Assembly: GCF_013177455.1 (NCBI RefSeq)
Contig: NZ_CP053660.1
Span: 930,001-994,000 of the forward strand
Origin: Nocardioides marmotae
Lineage (GTDB): Bacteria; Actinomycetota; Actinomycetes; Propionibacteriales; Nocardioidaceae
Direction of reading: 5' to 3'
Length of the DNA stretch: 64,000 nucleotides
Shown: in pieces, positions 33,155 through 41,785 of the stretch
Numbering within the stretch: position 1 is the first letter of the stretch
Layout of the letters: each line of letters begins with the position of its first letter
Notes under the pieces: generated by a model
The model's input: only the letters and a program-made list of their open reading frames with translations
What the model was told of the DNA's origin: nothing
Database searches by the model: none
Program-made: the position numbers and the translations under genes

Positions 33155-34528
33155 ATGAGCTTCGACCTGGACGCCGCGCTCGCCGCGGTCGACGAGCACT
33201 TCGACGAGTTCGTCACCGAGCTGCAGGAGCTGTGCCGCTTCCGCAGCCGGCGGCACGAGCCCGACCAGATGGTCGCGACCGCCGACTTCCTCAAGGGCTC
33301 GCTGGAGCGGTGGGGCGGCGAGGGCCACGTCGTGCCGTGGGAGCAGTCGCACCCCTACGTCCACGGCGAGATCGCCGGCGGCGCCCCGCGCCTGCTGCAC
33401 TTCTGCCACTACGACGTCGAGGTCGAGCCGACGGGCGACGACGCCGAGTGGATCGTGCCGCCCTACTCCGCCGAGATCGTCGACGGTCGGCTCTACGCCC
33501 GGGGCGTCGCGGACGACAAGGGCGCGATCATGTCGCGCATCCACGCCGCCGCCGCCTGGCGCCTCTCCGGCCAGGAGCCGCCGGTCACCAGCCGCTACAT
33601 CCTCGAGGGCAAGCAGTGGCTGCACAGCCCCGGTCTCGGCTCGTTCGTCGAGGCGCACCACGAGCAGCTCGAGGCCGACGTCGCGCTGTGGGAGAACTCC
33701 TGGCTCGACAGCGAGGGCCGCCTGCTCCTGAAGCTCTCCGAGAAGGGCGTGCTCTACCTGCGCCTCTCGGTGCGCACGATCAGCCGCGAGCTCACCAGCC
33801 AGAACACCGCGCTCCTGCACTCGGCGACCGCCCGTCTGGTCTCGGCGCTCTCCACGCTGGTCGACGCCAACGGCGACTGCACGGTCCCGGGCTTCACCGA
33901 CGGGATCGCCGAGCTCAGCCCCCGCGAGCAGGAGCTGCTCGACGCGCTGCCCTTCCCCGCCGACTTCCTCCTCGAGCGCGCCGGGGTCAGCAGCTTCCGC
34001 CACGGCGAGGACGCCCGCGCCGCGGCCACCGCGATCCGCACGGTCCCCACGCTGACGATCAGCTCGCTCAACGGCGGCGACGACTCCCAGGACGTCACGC
34101 TCGGCATCCCGGCGACGGCGACCGCGAAGATCGAGGTCCGCCTCATCGCGGGCCAGGACCCCGACGTGGTGCTCGCCGCGATCCAGAAGCACCTGGTCGA
34201 CGGCGGATTCGGGGACGTCGAGGTCGACGTGATGGCCACCAGCCGTCCCAACCGCACCGACCCCGACCACCCCTTCGTCGACCTCGTCGCGCGCACCGCG
34301 CGTGAGGTGTACGGCACCGAGCCGGTGATCGAGCCCTTCACCCAGTGGATCGGCAACCAGGGCGTCATGCCGGGCCTGCCGGACCTCCCGATCGTCGGGG
34401 TCGGCGTCTCCCGCGCCGACGCCGGGATCGACGGCCCGAACGAGCACATCCGGCTCGAGGACTACCGCAACGGCATCAAGCACGTCGTCGCCGTCATGGC
34501 CGAGCTCGCCCGGGAGGCGGCGGAGTGA
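33155..34528 (+). CDS. M20-family metallopeptidase-like protein lacking the catalytic Glu pair
   Basis: A 457-residue M20/ArgE/carnosinase-fold protein. Metal-site residues H85-x-D87 (HFCHYDVEVEP), D120 (GVADDKGAIM) and the C-terminal His in GPNEHIRLEDY are present. At the place where M20 enzymes carry Glu-Glu before x-Gly-Ser, this protein has EGKQWLHSPG (K153-Q154-W155), so the general base and the bridging metal ligand are missing. The ENSWLDSEGR region also departs from the usual Asp. It may use another mechanism, one metal, or act on a different bond. AAGGAG 4 bases before ATG supports the start; the stop overlaps the next gene. Confidence 0.82.
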   Translation: MSFDLDAALAAVDEHFDEFVTELQELCRFRSRRHEPDQMVATADFLKGSLERWGGEGHVVPWEQSHPYVHGEIAGGAPRLLHFCHYDVEVEPTGDDAEWIVPPYSAEIVDGRLYARGVADDKGAIMSRIHAAAAWRLSGQEPPVTSRYILEGKQWLHSPGLGSFVEAHHEQLEADVALWENSWLDSEGRLLLKLSEKGVLYLRLSVRTISRELTSQNTALLHSATARLVSALSTLVDANGDCTVPGFTDGIAELSPREQELLDALPFPADFLLERAGVSSFRHGEDARAAATAIRTVPTLTISSLNGGDDSQDVTLGIPATATAKIEVRLIAGQDPDVVLAAIQKHLVDGGFGDVEVDVMATSRPNRTDPDHPFVDLVARTAREVYGTEPVIEPFTQWIGNQGVMPGLPDLPIVGVGVSRADAGIDGPNEHIRLEDYRNGIKHVVAVMAELAREAAE

Positions 34529-35358
34529 GGGACCTGAAGGGCACCTCCGAGCGGGCCTACCTGCGGATGCCGTGGGGCCAGGTGCACCTGCGGCGCGCCG
34601 GCGACCCCGGCGCCCCGGCACTGGTCATGGTGCACCAGTCCCCGCTGTCCTCGGCGACCTTCGAGGTCGTCGTCGAGCGGCTGGCCGCGCGCGGCCTGCA
34701 GGTCATCGCCCCGGACACCCCCGGGTTCGGCATGTCCGACCCGACGCCTGAGCCGTGGTCGATCCCGCAGTACGCCGCGGGGATGTGGCAGGTCGTCGAC
34801 GCCCTCGGCCTCGACCGGGTCGTGCTGCTCGGGCAGCACACCGGCGCGGTCGTGGTCGCCGAGGCGGCCATCAGCCGACCGGAGCGGGTGCGCGGTCTCC
34901 TCCTCCAGGGCATCCCGCTCTACACCGAGGAGGAGCGCGCCGAGAAGCTCGCGGGCTACGCGCTGCCCTACGAGCCCGCCCTCGACGGGTCGCACCTGGG
35001 CCAGGTCTGGGCGCGGGTCCGGGGCCTCTACCCCGAGCTCGACGTCGACGGCATCGACCGGCAGGTGGCGGAGTACCTCGCGACCGGGCCCGACTTCGGC
35101 ACCGCCTACCGCGCGGTCTTCGAGCACCGGCTGGACACCGACGCGCTGCGCGACACCCCGATCGCGCTGGTCCACGGCGTCAAGGACCTGGTGCACCGGT
35201 TCACCGACGTCGTGACCGCGACCCTGCCCTGGGCCGAGCTCGAGCTGCTCTCCGGCACCGACTTCACCGCGGACGAGCACCCCGAGGAGTACGTCGACGC
35301 GGTGGCCCGGCGAGCGCTCGCCCTGCACGGTGCCGCGGACCTGGAGGTGGCCCGATGA
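34525..35358 (+). CDS. alpha/beta-hydrolase with His in the nucleophile elbow
   Basis: A 277-residue alpha/beta-hydrolase. The oxyanion-loop motif is MVHQSPLSSATFE, then VIAPDTPGFGMSDPT. The nucleophile elbow VVLLGQHTGAVVVAEA has G-x-H-x-G (H105) instead of G-x-S-x-G. Later IALVHGVKDLVHRFTD would hold the acid and ADEHPEEY the His. A His elbow is known in some subgroups (for example RutD-like GHxLG), some with weak or non-hydrolytic roles. GTG 34525 and the ATGA at its end couple it to both neighbours, so it belongs to the same pathway. Confidence 0.82.
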   Translation: MRDLKGTSERAYLRMPWGQVHLRRAGDPGAPALVMVHQSPLSSATFEVVVERLAARGLQVIAPDTPGFGMSDPTPEPWSIPQYAAGMWQVVDALGLDRVVLLGQHTGAVVVAEAAISRPERVRGLLLQGIPLYTEEERAEKLAGYALPYEPALDGSHLGQVWARVRGLYPELDVDGIDRQVAEYLATGPDFGTAYRAVFEHRLDTDALRDTPIALVHGVKDLVHRFTDVVTATLPWAELELLSGTDFTADEHPEEYVDAVARRALALHGAADLEVAR

Positions 35359-35804
35359 GCGCCGCCGACCAGCTGCCGGGCGACGTGGAGGTCGCCTACA
35401 CCGCGACGGTCGAGGTGACCGGCGGCCGCGGCGGGCACGCCCGCTCGACCTCCGGGTCCTTCGCCGCCGACCTGGCCCGCCCCGCCGAGCGGGGCACCGA
35501 GGCGGGGACCGACCCCGAGGAGCTGTTCGCCGCCGGCTACGCCGCCTGCTTCGACAGCGCCCTCCAGGTCGTCGCCCGGCGGGAGAAGGTCCGCCTCGGA
35601 CCGACCACCACGACGGCTGCCGTCTCGCTGTGCATCACCGACGGCCAGGACTACTCCGTGGCGGTCGACCTCGTTGTCACCGCGCCCGAGTGCGGCCAGC
35701 ATGAGCTCGACCGGCTCGTGGAACTGGCCCACGAGACCTGCCCGTACTCCAAGGCCACGCGCGGGAACATCCCGGTCACCCTGACCGGGGTCGGGTGCAC
35801 CTGA
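35355..35804 (+). CDS. Ohr/OsmC-family peroxidase
   Basis: A 149-residue Ohr-like thiol peroxidase that reduces organic hydroperoxides. Both redox Cys are visible: the peroxidatic Cys in FAAGYAACFDSALQVVARR and the resolving Cys in LAHETCPYSKATRGNI. The N-terminal TATVEVTGGRGGHARSTSG is the usual first strand. In a flavin-dependent catabolic cluster it may deal with peroxides made as by-products (inference). ATG overlaps the hydrolase stop by 4 bases. Confidence 0.92.
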   Translation: MSAADQLPGDVEVAYTATVEVTGGRGGHARSTSGSFAADLARPAERGTEAGTDPEELFAAGYAACFDSALQVVARREKVRLGPTTTTAAVSLCITDGQDYSVAVDLVVTAPECGQHELDRLVELAHETCPYSKATRGNIPVTLTGVGCT

Positions 35805-35866
35805 CTCGCCCCGCACCAGGCCGCAGGCAGGCCGGCCCCGCCCCTCCCGAACGAAGAGGAACCACG

Positions 35867-36658
35867 ATGACGACACACGGCGACCCGAAGTCGGGTCTCC
35901 TGCGCGCGCTGGGCGTGATCAACCTGATCGCCGCGCGCGCGCCGGAGACCCTCGGCGTCTCCACCGTCGCCCGGGAGCTCGACCTGCCCAAGGCCGTCGC
36001 CCACCGGATCCTCAAGGAGTTCACCGCGGCCGGCTACCTCGTCTTCGACGAGCGGACCAAGCAGTACCGGCTCGGGCCGGCGGTCCTCACCTTGGGCCTC
36101 GCGGCGCTGCGGGAGCTCGACGTGCCCAAGATCGCCCGGCCCCACCTGGACCGGCTGGTCGCCGCGACGGGCGAGACCGCGACGCTGTCGGTGCGCAGCG
36201 ACACGACCTCGCGCGTCTACGTCGACCAGGTGCTCTCGCCGCACGAGATCCGCATGTCGATCTCCCTCGGCACCACCCACCCCCTGCACGCGGGCTCCTC
36301 GTCGAAGGCGATCCTCGCCCACCTGCCGGAGGCCGAGATCGAGGAGTACCTCGCCCACGCGGCGCTCGACCCGGTCACCGCGCACACCATCACCTCGGTG
36401 GACGAGCTGCGCGTCGAGCTCGCCCAGGTCCGCGCGCAGGGCTACGCGGTCAGCCTGGGCGAGCGGCAGGCCGGGGCCGGGAGCGTCGCCGCCCCCATCC
36501 ACCGCGCCGACGGTGACGTCTTCGGATCCATCTCGCTGTGCGGACCCCGCGACCGGTTCGTCGCCGAGGTCCGTGACAGCCACGCCCGACTGGTCGTCAA
36601 GACCGCCGCCGAGATCAGCGCCGAGCTCGGTCACACCCCCCAGGAGGCCACCCCATGA
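35867..36658 (+). CDS. IclR-family transcriptional regulator
   Basis: A 263-residue regulator. The winged helix-turn-helix (about 8-70) reads LLRALGVINLIAARAPETLG, STVARELDLPKAVAHRILKE and FDERTKQYRLGP. The IclR effector domain holds SVRSDTTSRVYVDQVLSPHE, TTHPLHAGSSSKAILAHL, VSLGERQAGAGSVAAPI and a C-terminal Leu-rich helix. IclR proteins sense small organic acids and often control the operon they lie in. The dyad at 25416 is a candidate target. It starts 62 bases after the OsmC gene and overlaps the CoA-transferase gene by 4 bases. Confidence 0.93.
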   Translation: MTTHGDPKSGLLRALGVINLIAARAPETLGVSTVARELDLPKAVAHRILKEFTAAGYLVFDERTKQYRLGPAVLTLGLAALRELDVPKIARPHLDRLVAATGETATLSVRSDTTSRVYVDQVLSPHEIRMSISLGTTHPLHAGSSSKAILAHLPEAEIEEYLAHAALDPVTAHTITSVDELRVELAQVRAQGYAVSLGERQAGAGSVAAPIHRADGDVFGSISLCGPRDRFVAEVRDSHARLVVKTAAEISAELGHTPQEATP

Positions 36659-37896
36659 GCGCGTCCCCCACGCCTCAGCCCACCCCCGACGCCGCCGAGG
36701 CACCCGCCCCCGGGCCCCTCGCCGGCGTGCGCGTCCTCGACATCTCCACGATCCTCGCCGGCCCGCTGGCCTGCCAGATCCTCGGCGACTACGGCGCCGA
36801 CGTGATCAAGATCGAGCACCCCCGGTACGGCGACAGCATGCGCGGCCACGGTCCGGTCAAGGACGGCGAGTCGCTGTGGTGGAAGGAGATCTCGCGCAAC
36901 AAGCGTGGGGTCGCCATCGACCTCGGCAAGCCCGAGGGCGCGGCCCTCGTGCGACGGCTCGCCGCGCAGGCCGACGTGCTGGTGGAGAACTTCCGCCCGG
37001 GCACGCTCGAGCGCTGGGGCCTGGACCCGCAGGACCTGCTCGCGGAGAACCCGCGGCTCGTGGTCGCGCGGGTGACCGGCTTCGGCCAGCAGGGGCCCTA
37101 CTCGGCCCGCGCCGGGTTCGGCACCCTCGCCGAGGCGATGAGCGGCTTCGCCCACCTCACCGGTGAGCCCGACGGCCCGCCCACGCTGCCGGCGTTCGGC
37201 CTGGCCGACAGCATCGCGGGCGTCACCGCGTCCTCGGCGATCGCGATGGCGCTCTTCGCCCGGGAGCGGACCGGCCGCGGCCAGGTCATCGACCTCAACC
37301 TGCTCGCGCCGATCATGACCGCGGTCGGGCCGGGGCCGATGGCCTACCAGCAGACCGGCGTCGTCGGGATGCGGCACGGCAACCGGTCCACGAACAACAG
37401 CCCCCGCAACACCTACCGCACCAAGGACGGCTACTGGGTCGCGATCTCCACCAGCGCCCAGGCCATCGCCGAGCGGGTGCTGCGGCTGGTCGGACACCCC
37501 GAGGTGGTCGATGAGCCCTGGTTCGGCAGCGGCCGCGAGCGCGCCCAGCACGCCGACGAGCTCGACGGGTACGTCGGCTCCTGGATCGCCGAGCGCACCC
37601 GCCAGGAGGTGATCGAGGCCTTCACCGAGGCGGGCGCCGCCGTCGCCCCCGTGTACGACGCGCGGGACATCGTCGAGGACGAGCACGTCCGCGAGACCGG
37701 GATGATCACCCTGGTCGAGGACGAGCGGCTCGGCGAGCTCGCCGTCCACGGTCCGCTGTGGGGGATGTCGGAGACCCCCGGCGCCATCCGCTTCCTCGGC
37801 CGCGACCTCGGCGCCGACACCGATGCCGTGCTCACCGAGGCCGGGGTGGATCCCGCGACGCTCGATGAGCTGCGTGGACGCGGGGTCATCGCCTGA
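36655..37896 (+). CDS. class III (CaiB/BaiF) CoA transferase
   Basis: A 413-residue family III CoA transferase. Recognisable parts are GPLAGVRVLDISTILAGP, GDYGADVIKIEHPRYGDSMR, NKRGVAIDLGKPEG, VLVENFRPGTLERWGLD, and PAFGLADSIAGVTASS, whose D185 is the likely acyl nucleophile. It moves CoA from a donor such as succinyl-CoA to a carboxylic acid. Cluster context suggests activation of a dicarboxylic intermediate before cleavage by the CitE-like lyase. The first 20 residues are a Pro-rich extension. CAGGAGG (36641-36647) is its ribosome-binding site. Confidence 0.9.
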   Translation: MSASPTPQPTPDAAEAPAPGPLAGVRVLDISTILAGPLACQILGDYGADVIKIEHPRYGDSMRGHGPVKDGESLWWKEISRNKRGVAIDLGKPEGAALVRRLAAQADVLVENFRPGTLERWGLDPQDLLAENPRLVVARVTGFGQQGPYSARAGFGTLAEAMSGFAHLTGEPDGPPTLPAFGLADSIAGVTASSAIAMALFARERTGRGQVIDLNLLAPIMTAVGPGPMAYQQTGVVGMRHGNRSTNNSPRNTYRTKDGYWVAISTSAQAIAERVLRLVGHPEVVDEPWFGSGRERAQHADELDGYVGSWIAERTRQEVIEAFTEAGAAVAPVYDARDIVEDEHVRETGMITLVEDERLGELAVHGPLWGMSETPGAIRFLGRDLGADTDAVLTEAGVDPATLDELRGRGVIA

Positions 37897-38025
37897 CCTC
37901 CCACCCTGCCCCCTCCGCGGCCTGACCCGCGACGACCCGGCCGCGGGACGACCCGCGGCCTCCTCAGCACGACCGCACACGCCACGTCGACCGACGTCGA
38001 CCCTGAGATGAACGGGAATCTCGCC

Positions 38026-38868
38026 ATGACCACCAACGCCCCCACGTCCGATCCGCTGCTCGCCGCGGTGCGCCAGGGGATCGTCGTGCACGACCTCGGC
38101 CGCCCGCTGTCCGTCGGCATGTCGCAGTCGCCGAACCACCCGGCGTACTGGCACGCCTTCCCCCGCCGCCACGGCGACATGGTGCGCTCCGACGGCGGCT
38201 CGGCCGCCAACGACTTCATCTCGATGGGCACCCATGTCGGGACCCACATCGACGCGCTGGCCCACGTCTCCCAGGACGGGCTGCTCCACGGCGGCGTCGA
38301 CGCCCGCGAGGCCGGCGTCGGCGGCCGCTACCTCGAGCACGGCGTGCACACCATCGAGCCCATGGTCCGCCGCGGCGTGCTCCTCGACGTGCCCGCGACC
38401 CTCGGGCTGGCCGAGGGCTGCCCGGCGGGCTACGAGATCACCGTCGCGGACCTCGAGGCCACCGTCGAGCGCCAGGGCGTCGAGGTGGAGGAGGGTGACG
38501 TCGTCCTCATCCGCAGCGGCTGGGGCCGCCACTTCGACGATCCCGACCCGTCGGTCTACCGCGGGGCCAGCACCGGCGTGCCCGGCGTGAGCGAGGCCGG
38601 CGCCCGCTGGCTCGCCGAGCGGCGCGTGCACGCCGTGGGCGCCGACACCATCGCCTTCGAGATGCTCGCCCCCGGCGCCGGGCACGGCCTGCTGCCGGCC
38701 CACCGCGTGCTGCTGGTCGAGAGCGGGATCTACATCATCGAGGCGCTCGACCTCGACGGCCCGGCCGCCGCCGGCCACCACGAGTTCACCTTCATCCTCT
38801 CCCCGCTCGCCTTCGTCGGCGCGACCGGCTCGCCCGTGCGTCCCCTCGCGGTGGTGTCCCGTGGCTGA
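38026..38868 (+). CDS. cyclase family protein (kynurenine-formamidase-like)
   Basis: A 280-residue metal-dependent hydrolase of the cyclase/KynB fold. The metal-binding signature appears as MGTHVGTHIDALAHVSQDG (HxGTHxDxxxH). VLLDVPATLG and DVVLIRSGWGRHF follow, and GVSEAGARWLAERRVHAVGADTIAFE closes the core. Relatives hydrolyse N-formylkynurenine, isatin or related amides and lactones. ATG 38026 has GGGAA upstream; ATG 38008 in the same frame is the alternative. The 111-base gap before it holds no clear signal. Its 3' end overlaps the MmgE/PrpD gene by 8 bases. Confidence 0.85.
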   Translation: MTTNAPTSDPLLAAVRQGIVVHDLGRPLSVGMSQSPNHPAYWHAFPRRHGDMVRSDGGSAANDFISMGTHVGTHIDALAHVSQDGLLHGGVDAREAGVGGRYLEHGVHTIEPMVRRGVLLDVPATLGLAEGCPAGYEITVADLEATVERQGVEVEEGDVVLIRSGWGRHFDDPDPSVYRGASTGVPGVSEAGARWLAERRVHAVGADTIAFEMLAPGAGHGLLPAHRVLLVESGIYIIEALDLDGPAAAGHHEFTFILSPLAFVGATGSPVRPLAVVSRG

Positions 38869-40303
38869 GCAGACCCTCGCCCAGCAGCTCGCGGGCTTCG
38901 CCGACGCCGTCCGCCGCGACGGCGCCCCCGCCGAGGTGCGCGCCAGCACGCGGCAGCGGGTGCTGGACATCCTCGGGCTCTGCGTCGCCGCGCAGCGCCT
39001 GGAGACCAGCCGCGCGGTGATCAGCCTGGTGGCCGACCAGGGCGGCGCGCCCCAGGCCTCCGCGCTGGGCGTCGCCGGTGCCGTGCCCGCCGCGCAGGCC
39101 GCGCTGGTCAACGGCGTGCTCGCGCACTCGCTGGACTTCGACGACACCCACCTGCCCTCGGTGCTGCACCCCAGCGCCGCGGTCGTGCCGGCGGCCCTCG
39201 CCGTCGCCGAGATGGTCGACGCCGACGCCGACGCCCTGCTCGACGCCGCCGCGGTCGGCCTCGAGGTGGCCTGCCGCCTCGGCATGGCCGGCTACGACCT
39301 GGAGCTGGGCAACTCGGTCTTCTTCGAGCACGGCCAGCACGCCACGTCGATCTGCGGCGCGATGGGCGCCGCCGTGGCCTCGGGCATGCTCCTCGGCTTC
39401 TCCGAGCAGCAGCTGACCGACGTCCTCGGCGTGACCGCGTCCATGGCCGCGGGCATCATCGAGGCCAACCGCACCGGCGGCACCGTCAAGCGGATGCACT
39501 GCGGCTGGGCCGCGCACTCCGCGGTGATGGCCGCCGAGCTCGTCCGCCGGGGCATCAGCGGCCCGCCGACCGTGCTCGAGGGCCGGTTCGGCTTCTTCGA
39601 GGCGTTCCTGCGCAACGAGGCCGACCACGCCGCGGTGACCGACGGCCTCGGCGTCGAGTGGGCCGTGCCGGGCATCTTCTTCAAGCCCTACCCGGCCAAC
39701 CACTTCACCCACACCAGCGCCGACGCCGGCATGCGCTTCATCGAGCAGGGCATCCGCCCCGAGGACGTCGCCTCCATCGAGATCGGCGTCCCCTCCGCGG
39801 TCGTCCGCACGATCGGGGAGCCGCTCGCGGTCAAGCAGGCGCCCGAGACCGGCTACCAGGCGCAGTTCAGCGGCCCGTACGTCGTCGTCGCCGGCATGCT
39901 CGGCGAGGGCCGCGGCCTCGGGCTCGGCCTCGCGGACTTCACCGACGAGCTGGCCCGCGACCCGCAGCGCCGCGAGCTGATGAGCAAGGTGACCGTCGTC
40001 GGCAACGAGGAGTGCGACGCGATCTTCCCGCACCAGTTCCCCGCCGTCGTACGCCTCACCACGACCTCCGGTGAGGAGCACGTGGAGAAGGTGTTCGCCA
40101 ACCTCGGTGGGCCGCAGCGCCCGCTCACCGACGCCCAGCTCGCGCTGAAGTTCTCCGAGAACTGCCGGGACCTGCTCCCGGACGACGCCATCGACCGGAT
40201 CCGGGACCTCGCCCTCTCCCTCGAGGGCACCCGGCGGGTGCGCCCGCTGATGGAGGCCGTCACCGCCGCCGTGCCTCCCGCCGACCCGATCCGCCAGCCC
40301 TGA
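38861..40303 (+). CDS. MmgE/PrpD family protein
   Basis: A 480-residue protein of the MmgE/PrpD fold, which includes 2-methylcitrate dehydratase, cis-aconitate decarboxylase and iminodisuccinate epimerase-like enzymes. Family stretches are RQRVLDILGLCVAAQRLE, NGVLAHSLDFDDTHLPSVLHPSA, GTVKRMHCGWAAHSAVMAAEL, and KPYPANHFTHTSADA. It probably adds or removes water, or decarboxylates, a small polycarboxylate in the pathway. GTG at 38861 overlaps the cyclase end. The exact reaction cannot be read from sequence. Confidence 0.88.
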   Translation: MAEQTLAQQLAGFADAVRRDGAPAEVRASTRQRVLDILGLCVAAQRLETSRAVISLVADQGGAPQASALGVAGAVPAAQAALVNGVLAHSLDFDDTHLPSVLHPSAAVVPAALAVAEMVDADADALLDAAAVGLEVACRLGMAGYDLELGNSVFFEHGQHATSICGAMGAAVASGMLLGFSEQQLTDVLGVTASMAAGIIEANRTGGTVKRMHCGWAAHSAVMAAELVRRGISGPPTVLEGRFGFFEAFLRNEADHAAVTDGLGVEWAVPGIFFKPYPANHFTHTSADAGMRFIEQGIRPEDVASIEIGVPSAVVRTIGEPLAVKQAPETGYQAQFSGPYVVVAGMLGEGRGLGLGLADFTDELARDPQRRELMSKVTVVGNEECDAIFPHQFPAVVRLTTTSGEEHVEKVFANLGGPQRPLTDAQLALKFSENCRDLLPDDAIDRIRDLALSLEGTRRVRPLMEAVTAAVPPADPIRQP

Positions 40304-40319
40304 AACGAAAGGCAACACC

Positions 40320-41783
40320 ATGTCCGCAGCCGACAAGATCTTCACCAACGTCCGCGTGGTGCACCACGACCACGCCGAGCCGCAGGCCTGGGACGTCGCG
40401 GTGTCCGACGGCGTCATCACGGCCGTCGGCCCCGACCTGGACCGCACCGGCGCCGAGGTCGTGGACGGCCAGGGCCGCCTGCTGTTCCCGGGCGTCGTCG
40501 ACGCCCACCAGCACTGGGGCATCTACAACCCGCTCTCGGACGACACCGCCATCGAGAGCCGCGCGTGCGCCCAGGGCGGCGTCACGACCGCGCTCAACTA
40601 CATGCGCACCGGGCAGTACTACCTGAACAAGGGCGGCTCCTACGCCGACTTCTTCCCGCAGGTGCTCGCCGCCGCCGAGGGTCGCTCCTACGTCGACTAC
40701 GGCTTCCACCTCGCGCCGATGAGCAAGGAGCACCTCGGCGAGGTGTCCTCGCTGGTGGGGGAGCACGGCGTCACGTCGTTCAAGATCTTCATGTTCTACG
40801 GCAGCCACGGCCTGCACGGCCGCTCGGCGAGCCAGAGCGACTTCCTGATGATCCCCGAGGGGGAGCGCTACGACCTGGCCCACTTCGAGTTCGTCATGCG
40901 GGCGGTCCAGAAGGCCCGCCAGGACCACCCCGAGCTCGCCGACGAGATCTCGCTGTCGCTGCACTGCGAGACCGCCGAGATCATGACCGCCTACACGCGG
41001 ATGGTGGAGGAGGAGGGCACGCTCACCGGCCTGGCCGCCTACAGCGCCTCGCGCCCGCAGCACTCCGAGGGCCTCGCGGTCACGATCGCCTCCTACCTGG
41101 CGCACGAGACCGACCTGCCCACGATCAACCTGCTCCACCTGACCTCGGCGAAGGCCATGGACGCCGCGCTGCGGATGGCCGCGACCTTCCCCGAGGTCGA
41201 CTTCCGCCGCGAGGTCACCATCGGTCACCTGCTGGCCGACATCGACACCGCCGCGAACCTCGGCGCCAAGGTCAACCCGCCGATCCGCCCGCGCGAGGAC
41301 GTCGAGGCGCTGTGGAGCCACGTGCTCGACGGCAACGTCGACTGGGTGGTCAGCGACCACGCCTGCTGCAAGGACGAGATGAAGTTCGGAGACCCGCGCG
41401 AGGACATCTTCGTGGCCAAGTCCGGCTTCGGCGGCGCGGAGTACCTCCTCGCCGGCATGGTCAGCGAGGGCGGCTCCCGCGGCCTCCCGATGGGCGAGAT
41501 CGCCCGGATGACCGCGCTGAACCCCGCCCGCCGCTTCGGCCTGCGGTCGAAGGGCGCGATCGAGGTCGGCCTGGACGCCGACCTGGTGCTGGTCGACCCC
41601 GAGGTCCGGTGGACCGTCCGCGCCGCGGAGAGCGAGTCGGCGCAGGAGTACACGCCGTTCGAGGGCTTCGAGATGACCGCGCAGGTCACCGACACCTTCC
41701 TGCGCGGCGAGGCCGTCCTGGTCGACGGCAAGGTCGTCGGCGAGCCCCGCGGCACCTACCTGCGCCGCCCGACGGGGCGCTGA
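40320..41783 (+). CDS. dihydropyrimidinase/hydantoinase-type amidohydrolase
   Basis: A 487-residue cyclic-amidohydrolase. The binuclear metal site is complete: D61-A-H63-Q-H65 (PGVVDAHQHWG), carboxylated Lys K155 (TSFKIFMFY), H215 (LHCETAE), H273 (LLHLTSAKAMD) and D346 (VVSDHACC). The C-terminal barrel-end GLDADLVLVDPE is typical. Relatives open hydantoins, dihydropyrimidines, allantoin or dihydroorotate, so a ring amide or imide substrate is likely here. Several Cys (CAQGG, DHACCKDE) near the active site are unusual. It has GAAAGG upstream of ATG. Confidence 0.9.
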   Translation: MSAADKIFTNVRVVHHDHAEPQAWDVAVSDGVITAVGPDLDRTGAEVVDGQGRLLFPGVVDAHQHWGIYNPLSDDTAIESRACAQGGVTTALNYMRTGQYYLNKGGSYADFFPQVLAAAEGRSYVDYGFHLAPMSKEHLGEVSSLVGEHGVTSFKIFMFYGSHGLHGRSASQSDFLMIPEGERYDLAHFEFVMRAVQKARQDHPELADEISLSLHCETAEIMTAYTRMVEEEGTLTGLAAYSASRPQHSEGLAVTIASYLAHETDLPTINLLHLTSAKAMDAALRMAATFPEVDFRREVTIGHLLADIDTAANLGAKVNPPIRPREDVEALWSHVLDGNVDWVVSDHACCKDEMKFGDPREDIFVAKSGFGGAEYLLAGMVSEGGSRGLPMGEIARMTALNPARRFGLRSKGAIEVGLDADLVLVDPEVRWTVRAAESESAQEYTPFEGFEMTAQVTDTFLRGEAVLVDGKVVGEPRGTYLRRPTGR

Positions 41784-41785
41784 GC

